Assembly: GCF_900176335.1 (NCBI RefSeq)
Contig: NZ_FWXW01000004.1
Location: 248,001-312,000 of the forward strand
Source: Papillibacter cinnamivorans DSM 12816
Lineage (GTDB): Bacteria > Bacillota > Clostridia > Oscillospirales > Oscillospiraceae
DNA: 64,000 nt
Reading direction: 5' to 3'
Positions 58,056 through 64,000 of this stretch are shown here, piece by piece. The notes under the pieces were generated by a model that ran no database searches, had not been told where the DNA came from, and saw only the letters and a program-made list of their open reading frames with translations. How positions within the stretch are numbered: the first letter of the stretch is position 1; each line of letters opens with the position of its first letter. The position numbers were made by a program, and so were the translations under genes.

Positions 58056-58919
58056 ATGACCTATTCCCATGTGGACAGGGCGACGGTACTGGCCGAGGCC
58101 CTGCCCTATATTCAGAGATTCAACGGCAAGACCGTGGTGGTGAAGTACGGCGGCAACGCCATGATAAGCGAAGAGCTGCGCCAGGCGGTGATCAGCGACA
58201 TTGTGCTTTTAAGCTTAGTCGGTATCCGCGTCGTGGTGGTCCACGGGGGCGGCCCCGAGATCAGCGACATGCTGAAAAAGATCGGCAAGCCCTCCCGGTT
58301 TGTAAACGGCCTGCGCTACACCGACGGGGAAACCATGGACGTGGTGCAGATGGTCCTGTGCGGCAAGGTGAACAAGGATCTGGTGGCCACCATCAACCGC
58401 ATGGGAGGCAAGGCCCTGGGTCTTTGCGGCATGGACGGCGGCATGATGAAGGCCGTGAAGCTGCAGGACGGGGAAAACGACTACGGTCTCGTTGGGGAGA
58501 TCACCGAGGTCTGCCCCAACCCCGTGACCGACGCTCTGGAAAAGGGCTATATCCCGGTGATCTCCACCGTCGCCCTGGGCATCGACGCCGAGACCGCATA
58601 CAACATCAATGCCGACACGGCGGCGGCCAAACTGGCCGTGGCCCTGAAGGCGGAAAAGCTGATTCTGCTCACCGACGTCCGGGGCCTTCTGCGGGACCCC
58701 AAAAACGAGGAGACCCTGCTCCATGTGGTCCAGGTTTCCAGCGTTCCGGGCCTTGTCAAGGACGGGATTATCGGCGGCGGCATGATCCCCAAGGTGGACT
58801 GCTGCGTGGAGGCTGTCCGGTGCGGCGTGGAGCGCACCCATATCCTGGACGGCAGGATCCCCCACTCGATTTTAATCGAGATGCTCTCCGACGAGGGCAT
58901 CGGAACCATGATACTGTGA
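58056..58919 (+). CDS. argB: Acetylglutamate kinase
   Basis: The protein has 287 residues from the ATG at 58056, five bases after GGAAGG; the frame upstream is the 101-bp argJ-argB gap. V-V-K-Y-G-G-N-A-M, V-V-H-G-G-G-P-E-I and G-G-G-M-I-P-K are the amino-acid-kinase motifs. It phosphorylates N-acetylglutamate. In cyclic pathways this enzyme is normally the arginine-feedback-sensitive step, and the N-terminal helix region associated with sensitivity (residues 1-20) is present. Confidence 0.96.
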   Translation: MTYSHVDRATVLAEALPYIQRFNGKTVVVKYGGNAMISEELRQAVISDIVLLSLVGIRVVVVHGGGPEISDMLKKIGKPSRFVNGLRYTDGETMDVVQMVLCGKVNKDLVATINRMGGKALGLCGMDGGMMKAVKLQDGENDYGLVGEITEVCPNPVTDALEKGYIPVISTVALGIDAETAYNINADTAAAKLAVALKAEKLILLTDVRGLLRDPKNEETLLHVVQVSSVPGLVKDGIIGGGMIPKVDCCVEAVRCGVERTHILDGRIPHSILIEMLSDEGIGTMIL

Positions 58920-58952
58920 CGCCGGGTTTCCCGGACGGAAAGGACGATTGTC

Positions 58953-60128
58953 ATGACCTTTGAGCAGCTGAAGGCAAAAGACGTAGCCTATGTGCTGGCC
59001 ACCTATCCCAGATACCCCGTCGCCTTTGAGCGGGGGGAGGGCGCCCGCCTTTACGACCTTTCCGGTAAGGAGTACATCGATTTTTCCAGCGGTATCGGTG
59101 TTGCCAGCATCGGCCACGGCAACCAGAAGTGGGCCGAGGCCATCCTGGAGCAGGCCCTGAAGCTGGGCCATGTGTCCAATCTTTATTATACGCAGCCCTA
59201 CGCGGATCTGGCGGAGGTCGTCTGCCGCCGCAGCGGGATGAGCGGGGTCTTCTTCGCCAACTCCGGCGCGGAGGCAAACGAGGGCGCCATCAAACTGGCG
59301 AGGAAATACAGCTTCGACAAATACGGCAAGGGCCGGGGCACGATCATCACCCTGAAGCAGTCCTTCCACGGCAGGACCGCGGCGACCCTGGCCGCCACCG
59401 GGCAGGATGTCTTTCACAACTACTTTTTCCCCTTCCCCGAGGGGTTCCGGTACGCCGAACCCAATGATATCGAGAGCGTCCGGCGCGAGGGGGGACCCGA
59501 CGTCTGCGCGGTGATGCTGGAGCTGGTGCAGGGCGAGGGTGGCGTGTATCTTCTGGACCGGGAGTTTATTCACGCCCTGGCGGTTCTATGTGCCGAGCGG
59601 GACTGGCTGCTTATCGTGGACGAGGTCCAGACCGGCATCGGCCGCACCGGCACCTTCTTTGCATACCAGCAGTATGGTATTTTGCCCGATGTGGTGACCT
59701 TCGCCAAGGGCATCGCGGGAGGGCTTCCCCTGGGAGGGTTTCTCTGCAGCGAGCGCACCCGGGGGGTTCTCACTCCGGGGACCCACGCCACCACCTTCGG
59801 CGGAAACCCCGTCTGCTGCGCCGCGGCTCTCGCGGTGATGGACATTCTGGACGAGGAGGCCCTGGCTCAGGTGGAGGACAAGGGAAACTATATCCGGGAG
59901 AGCATCCGGGAGATGAAAAGTCCCTACATCGCGGAGGTCCGCGGCCTGGGGCTCATGATTGGAGTCAGGATTAAGGACATGACCCATAAGGAAGCGGTGA
60001 ACATGCTTCTGGCCAACGGCCTGGTCTGCCTCACCGCGGGGCAGGACACCCTGCGCCTTCTTCCGCCGCTCACCATCACCAAAGAGGAAATCGACAAGGG
60101 CCTGAAAATTCTGAAGGCCGTGCTGTAA
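58953..60128 (+). CDS. argD: Acetylornithine aminotransferase
   Basis: The protein has 391 residues of the class III aminotransferase type. K252 in F-A-K-G-I-A-G-G-L-P-L-G forms the PLP Schiff base; D223 in I-V-D-E-V-Q-T-G-I-G-R-T-G and N-S-G-A-E-A-N-E are standard. It converts N-acetylglutamate semialdehyde to N-acetylornithine. It is 33 bp after argB in the same operon. Confidence 0.95.
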   Translation: MTFEQLKAKDVAYVLATYPRYPVAFERGEGARLYDLSGKEYIDFSSGIGVASIGHGNQKWAEAILEQALKLGHVSNLYYTQPYADLAEVVCRRSGMSGVFFANSGAEANEGAIKLARKYSFDKYGKGRGTIITLKQSFHGRTAATLAATGQDVFHNYFFPFPEGFRYAEPNDIESVRREGGPDVCAVMLELVQGEGGVYLLDREFIHALAVLCAERDWLLIVDEVQTGIGRTGTFFAYQQYGILPDVVTFAKGIAGGLPLGGFLCSERTRGVLTPGTHATTFGGNPVCCAAALAVMDILDEEALAQVEDKGNYIRESIREMKSPYIAEVRGLGLMIGVRIKDMTHKEAVNMLLANGLVCLTAGQDTLRLLPPLTITKEEIDKGLKILKAVL

Positions 60129-60140
60129 AGGAGACCGGAT

Positions 60141-61076
60141 ATGAAAAAAGACCTGTTAAAGCTCCTGGATCTCAGCAAGGACGAGATCATCAAGATCCTG
60201 AATATGGGCGACCAGATGAAATACAACCAGAAGCACAAGCTGCCCCACGCCTATTTGGAGGGCAAGACCCTGGCTATGATCTTCGAGAAAAACTCCACCC
60301 GCACCCGGGTCTCCTTTGAGACCGGCATGTACCAGCTGGGTGGCCACGCACTTTTTCTCAGCGGAAAAGACTCTCAGATCGGCCGGGGAGAACCGGTGCA
60401 GGACACTGCCCGGGTTCTCTCCAGGTACTGCGACGGCATCATGATCCGCACTTTTGAGCAGCAGGTGGTGGAGGACCTGGCCAGATACGCCTCCATCCCG
60501 GTGATTAACGGGCTCACGGATTTTTCCCATCCCTGTCAGGTGCTGGCCGACCTCATGACCGTCCGGGAATACCTGTCCCGGCTGGAGGGCCTGAAACTTG
60601 CCTATGTTGGGGACGGGAACAACATGGCAAACTCTCTCATCGTGGGCGGCCTCAAATGCGGGATGCACGTATCCGTCGCCTGCCCCGAGGGCTACGAGCC
60701 CCACCCGGACGTGCTTGCTTTCGCCGAAACCGTCACCGAGACCAAGTTCACCCTCACCCGGAGCGTCCTCGAGGCGGCCGAGGGAGCAGACGTTTTGGTG
60801 ACCGACGTGTGGGCCTCCATGGGGATGGAAGCCGACGCAGAAAAACGCAGGCGGGATTTTAAGGGATATCAGATTAGCGAATCGGTGATGAAAAAAGCCT
60901 CGCCCCACGCCGTGGTGCAGCACTGCCTCCCGGCTCACCGGGGAGAGGAGATCACCGATGAGGTTTTCGAGGCCCACGCCAAGGAGATCTTTGACGAGGC
61001 GGAAAACCGCCTGCATGTTCAGAAAGCCGTCATGACTATGCTCATGGGCAAGGAGACAAACGGGAGCCGGATGTAA
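60141..61076 (+). CDS. argF: Ornithine carbamoyltransferase
   Basis: The protein has 311 residues. S-T-R-T-R (52-56) binds carbamoyl phosphate, H-P-C-Q and V-W-A-S-M-G bind ornithine, and H-C-L-P is the C-terminal signature with the catalytic Cys. It makes citrulline for argG. It is the last gene of the operon, 12 bp after argD, followed by a terminator. A catabolic (arginine deiminase pathway) role is unlikely in this operon. Confidence 0.96.
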   Translation: MKKDLLKLLDLSKDEIIKILNMGDQMKYNQKHKLPHAYLEGKTLAMIFEKNSTRTRVSFETGMYQLGGHALFLSGKDSQIGRGEPVQDTARVLSRYCDGIMIRTFEQQVVEDLARYASIPVINGLTDFSHPCQVLADLMTVREYLSRLEGLKLAYVGDGNNMANSLIVGGLKCGMHVSVACPEGYEPHPDVLAFAETVTETKFTLTRSVLEAAEGADVLVTDVWASMGMEADAEKRRRDFKGYQISESVMKKASPHAVVQHCLPAHRGEEITDEVFEAHAKEIFDEAENRLHVQKAVMTMLMGKETNGSRM

Positions 61077-61117
61077 ATCCCATCGCATATCAGTATAAGA
61101 CAGCCGTTTTTGGTTAA

Positions 61118-61149
61118 AAACGAAGCGGGGAAAGATCCCCGCTTCGTTT
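61118..61149 (+). terminator. Terminator of the arginine operon
   Basis: AAACGAAGCGGGGA (61118-61131) pairs perfectly with TCCCCGCTTCGTTT (61136-61149), loop AAGA, 41 bp past the argF stop. Confidence 0.88.
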
Positions 61150-61273
61150 CCTGCGGTCGTCCGGTGGGCACGGAAGGAAAGCCCCGGCCGTTCTCCGTCA
61201 TACGGTGTTTTCCGCCGCCGCGGTTCCCCCCGGCGCTATGCCCGGAGCGGTTTTCCTCTGGCCGGGTTTTGGG

Positions 61274-61302
61274 TTGACAAAGAAGTACCGGTATGGTATC
61301 AT
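61274..61302 (+). promoter_or_regulatory. Promoter of the tRNA-Ser pair
   Basis: TTGACA (61274-61279), 17 bp, TATCAT (61297-61302), 30 bp before the first tRNA. Confidence 0.8.
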
Positions 61303-61332
61303 TTCGCTTGTATCTGAAAAGATATGTAAAAT

Positions 61333-61420
<88 letters not shown>

Positions 61421-61454
61421 GACAATACGATTATATTTCTTATATTCGTCATCT

Positions 61455-61545
61455 GGAGAAGTACTCAAGAGGCCGAAGAGGCGCCCCTGCTAAGGGTGTA
61501 GGGCGGGAAACCGTCGCGAGGGTTCAAATCCCTCCTTCTCCGCCA
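61455..61545 (+). tRNA. tRNA-Ser (anticodon GCU)
   Basis: The RNA is 91 nt and class II. The acceptor stem GGAGAAG pairs with CTTCTCC, discriminator G, encoded CCA (61543-61545). The anticodon loop CTGCTAA gives anticodon GCT. The variable arm is long (GTGTAGGGCGGGAAACCGTCGCG region). It is 35 bp after the first tRNA-Ser and shares its promoter and the terminator that follows. Confidence 0.97.
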
Positions 61546-61586
61546 AAGGAAAACCCTGTAGTTTCAACGACTACAGGGTTTTCCTT
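61546..61586. terminator. Bidirectional terminator between tRNA-Ser and the S-layer gene
   Basis: A 17-bp perfect stem: AAGGAAAACCCTGTAGT (61546-61562) and ACTACAGGGTTTTCCTT (61570-61586), loop TTCAACG, T-rich on the plus side (CCTTTTTC) and on the minus side. Confidence 0.92.
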
Positions 61587-61632
61587 TTTCATTCACTCTG
61601 TTATTTGGGCGAATGTCTTTTCTTCATGTGGT

Positions 61633-62961
61633 TCAGCTTTCAATCATGCGTTGTAACATTACCGCGATCATCTTCGCAGCTTGTGCACGGGTGGCGTTTG
61701 CTGCGGGAGCGAAGCTGCCGTCATCGTTTCCTTCGATTATGCTGTTGTTCATAGCCCACTGGACGGATGCCTGAGCCCAGCTTGAAATACTGTCGTAGTC
61801 GGAAAATTCTCTCGCGGACATACCCTCCGCATTGGATACATCTCCCGCGTATTTGGCGTAGCGGTAGAGCATTACTGCCATCTGCTCGCGGGTGATCACC
61901 GCGTTTGGATTGAATTTGCCGTCATAGCCGGAGGCCGCGCCGTTTTCATACGCCCATTGAACCATGGCGAAGTACCAGTCGGATGACGTCACGTCGGTAA
62001 ACGAGGATGGTGTTGCTGTATAGCCGCTCAGATTGTCGCCGGACATCCGGGCGAGGATGGTCACGAATTCAGCTCTTGTAATGCTCGAGTCAGGTCTGAA
62101 TGCTCCGTTGTTTCCGCCGACGATGCCCCTTGCAGCAAGAAAAGCTACATAGTCCGCGTACCACGCGCTGTCGGAAACATCCGAGAAGCTCACGGGATTG
62201 TATGCGACCGCGAAGGTCGAAAAGTGAGTCGTCGTAAATACCATTTCAGCGGTGTGGGCATCGAAGACACAGTTTGGCATAATACCGGGCGCGCCGGAAT
62301 CTGTAATAAGGCAAATGACAAGCCGGTTTGCATCCTCGCCGCTGGCTAATGTATAGGGGATGCGCACCGTGGCCCAGCCTCCGCCGAAATAGGAAATCGT
62401 TGTATCGCCGGAGACGACGCGCAGATCATACACCGGACGGGAACCTATAAGCGCCTTCGCCGCGTCAGAAAGAGACGACACCGAAACTTCATTGGCCTTA
62501 ACGGTATAGCTCCCGTTAGTCTTTTCATTGAGCGCAGCCTGAGCCACGCTGTCAAAAGTAACGCTGACTTTTAACGCAGATGAACTGCCCGAACCGCTGC
62601 TCGATGTTCCGCTGCTTGACGATGTGTAAATCGTTATTTCCGCGCTCGCCGTCATGCTGCCGTTTCCGGCAACAAGCGTCAGCGTCCCGTCCGCCATTTC
62701 GGGCACCTTGAAGATCTGGCTGTAAGAACCGGACGCGTCGGACAAGACGGCGCTGAAATAGACGATGCTCCCGTCGCCGTCAAGTCCCCTGAGGCTGACC
62801 CAGGTATCGGCGGTCGTCGTGCCGCTGACGGTGAGCGTATCGCCCGCCTGCGCAGTCGCGGCGCTCACAGCTACCGTGATCGGGTCGGCCGCCAGGGCCG
62901 CTGTTTGGCAAACACATAAAAGCACCACAAGAATACAGAAAATTGAAAGTCCTCTTTTCAT
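61633..62961 (-). CDS. Secreted S-layer homology (SLH) domain protein
   Basis: The protein has 442 residues from the ATG at 62961 after GGGAG. A signal peptide (MKRGLSIFCILVVLLCVCQT...A-L-A-A) is followed by an Ig-like segment (about 27-120, V-S-G-T-T-T-A-D-T-W-V-S-L), a Ser/Gly linker (about 117-132), a beta-rich domain and three SLH domains at the C terminus (about 260-310, 322-372, 385-440), each with the F-S/T-D-V/Y ... W-A/Y ... G ... F-x-P-x-x-x-I/A-T-R pattern. It anchors to cell-wall polysaccharide by the SLH triplet. It follows a larger surface protein by 13 bp on the same strand. Confidence 0.9.
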   Translation of the reverse strand: MKRGLSIFCILVVLLCVCQTAALAADPITVAVSAATAQAGDTLTVSGTTTADTWVSLRGLDGDGSIVYFSAVLSDASGSYSQIFKVPEMADGTLTLVAGNGSMTASAEITIYTSSSSGTSSSGSGSSSALKVSVTFDSVAQAALNEKTNGSYTVKANEVSVSSLSDAAKALIGSRPVYDLRVVSGDTTISYFGGGWATVRIPYTLASGEDANRLVICLITDSGAPGIMPNCVFDAHTAEMVFTTTHFSTFAVAYNPVSFSDVSDSAWYADYVAFLAARGIVGGNNGAFRPDSSITRAEFVTILARMSGDNLSGYTATPSSFTDVTSSDWYFAMVQWAYENGAASGYDGKFNPNAVITREQMAVMLYRYAKYAGDVSNAEGMSAREFSDYDSISSWAQASVQWAMNNSIIEGNDDGSFAPAANATRAQAAKMIAVMLQRMIES

Positions 62962-62974
62962 ATTAAAATCTCCC

Positions 62975-64000
62975 TTATAATATCGTCGGGCTGCCGCCGG
63001 AATTGGACAGCGAATCGACAATATAAACCTCGATCACATCGCCGGGCCTGACGTTGAAGCCAGCGCCCGCGGTGCTTACTATATCAAAATCAGCAGTCAG
63101 GAAGCAGAACGCGATTTGCTGGTCGTTCCGTATCTGAACAAATACGCAGGTCTCCGCCCCGGCGTGTCCCGTATCTGTCGTAATATTGACCCTGACATAC
63201 TTAAAGCCCGTGACGCCGCTGTTCACCGTCAGCGTCGGGATGCCGCTGCCTGTGTAGCTGCCGATGTAAGCCCCGTCACCATCGGACGCGATGAGGTACG
63301 CGCCGTTCCCACAGTGCTCTTGGATCGTCAAGGTGAAGGTTTTCGTCGCGGTAAGGCTTGGATCGGACGCGTCCGTCACGGTGACGATAACGCTGTAGCT
63401 GCCGGCGCTGCTGTTGACGGGTTTGCCGGAAAGCACGCCGTCGGTGCTCAGCGTGATGCCTGAGGGCAGAGCGGAGCTTGTTGACCAGCTAAATGTGCCG
63501 CTGCCGCCGGTGGCAACAAGCGTCTCGCTGTAGTCTATGTACGCCACGCCGACAGGCAGGCTCGCTGTTGAGATGCTGATACACACAGCGATCAGCGTAT
63601 TGCTGTTCGACGTGTCGATTGTCCCCGCCGCCTTACAATAGGAGCCGTCATTATATGCATATACAGTTCCGTTGCCCTCCGGCAGCCAAAGGTATAAATA
63701 TCCGTTCGAGTCAGTCGCGCAAGAGAATTCAGCGCCGCCGTTATACGCACAGGTCATGTCGGTGCTTACATGCAGCCCGCTGACGACGGTTTTATACACC
63801 GCGGTTTCCTTTGCCGACGTCTGATACACGGTACCGGAAAAGTCTGCGTTTACCGAGCCGCCGCTGATATACAGGTCGCCGTCACCGGAGACGTTTGCGC
63901 CTTTTCCGATATCCGAGGCGCCATATGTACCACCGGTTGCCACTACCGTACCGCCGCTGATGATTACCGTACCACCCGCACCTGAATCGCCGCCGCCGAT
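62975..64000 (-). CDS. Cell-surface protein with Ig-like (He_PIG-type) domain, partial (5' end beyond window)
   Basis: The open frame reaches the right edge, so at least the first part is missing; 341 codons are visible. The visible N-terminal part has Gly/Thr/Val repeats (G-G-T-V-I-I-S-G-G-T-V-V-A-T-G-G-T-Y-G) as in bacterial surface parallel-beta structures. The segment with S-A-L-P-S-G-I-T-L-S-T-D-G-V-L-S-G-K-P near the middle is the putative-Ig (He_PIG) pattern. No membrane anchor or SLH motif is seen in the visible part. It ends 13 bp before the SLH gene, so the two form an operon and the SLH protein may tether it. Confidence 0.75.
   Translation of the reverse strand: MGGGDSGAGGTVIISGGTVVATGGTYGASDIGKGANVSGDGDLYISGGSVNADFSGTVYQTSAKETAVYKTVVSGLHVSTDMTCAYNGGAEFSCATDSNGYLYLWLPEGNGTVYAYNDGSYCKAAGTIDTSNSNTLIAVCISISTASLPVGVAYIDYSETLVATGGSGTFSWSTSSALPSGITLSTDGVLSGKPVNSSAGSYSVIVTVTDASDPSLTATKTFTLTIQEHCGNGAYLIASDGDGAYIGSYTGSGIPTLTVNSGVTGFKYVRVNITTDTGHAGAETCVFVQIRNDQQIAFCFLTADFDIVSTAGAGFNVRPGDVIEVYIVDSLSNSGGSPTIL

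Overview
The window reads as a chromosomal segment of a G+C-rich, anaerobic, Gram-positive bacterium of the class Clostridia, most like the Oscillospiraceae (Flavonifractor/Oscillibacter type). Support: lipoproteins whose lipobox is followed by Thr/Pro/Ala-rich linkers, a PucR regulator, an [FeFe]-hydrogenase-like iron-sulfur protein, 2-hydroxyacyl-CoA dehydratase-type activases, S-layer homology domains, strong Shine-Dalgarno sites and frequent TTG/GTG starts. The placement is inferred from gene content; no rRNA is present. Most genes up to about 50.5 kb lie on the minus strand; the 50.9-61.5 kb block is on the plus strand.

Layout. 1-0.9 kb: tandem feoA genes facing a DtxR-family regulator across two palindromic operators. 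1.0-1.8 kb: a non-coding repeat element. 1.86-12.8 kb (minus): a catabolic operon that accounts for every step of reductive pyrimidine breakdown: dihydropyrimidine dehydrogenase-like protein, dihydropyrimidinase, N-carbamoyl-beta-alanine amidohydrolase, class III aminotransferase (beta-alanine to malonate semialdehyde) and Fe-alcohol dehydrogenase (to 3-hydroxypropionate). It also carries a dedicated NMT1-type ABC importer and a TudS-like desulfidase, and a PucR regulator (13-14.1 kb) sits upstream. 14.3-16.6 kb: an M20 peptidase and a PatB-type C-S lyase. 16.9-20.5 kb: tcdA, a palindromic repeat, a secreted seven-repeat RCC1 protein and a flavodoxin/FMN-binding pair. 20.7-24.4 kb: metNIQ and cysK. 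24.6-31.6 kb: a peptide ABC transporter operon headed by a prolidase-like peptidase, with a structured leader RNA before the binding protein. 32-38.3 kb: a MATE transporter, a GNAT enzyme and two large dehydratase-activase proteins. 38.6-43.5 kb: a membrane protein, the hydrogenase-like protein, tag, a fur-type regulator and a 3-hydroxyacyl-CoA dehydrogenase-like enzyme. 43.8-50.5 kb: recR, rpe, ilvA, a crotonase, a second copy of the non-coding repeat, galE and an esterase. 50.9-52.9 kb: an acyltransferase and a DUF6320-like membrane protein. 53.1-61.1 kb: the arginine operon argGHCJBDF behind ArgR-like operators. 61.3-61.5 kb: two tRNA-Ser genes. 61.6-64.0 kb: an S-layer protein operon cut by the window edge.

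Most promising points: (1) the oppA leader, which folds either as a tight three-way junction or as an intrinsic terminator, a riboswitch-like arrangement I cannot assign to a known class; (2) a 660-670 bp non-coding element with long inverted ends, present in two copies plus a solo end; (3) a DPD-like enzyme that keeps all four Fe-S cluster sites but lacks the FAD/NAD(P)H domains; (4) a TudS-like desulfidase inside the pyrimidine operon; (5) intrinsic terminators placed between promoter and ribosome-binding site at several operons. Coordinates, palindromes and promoters were read by eye; no alignment, folding or database search was run.
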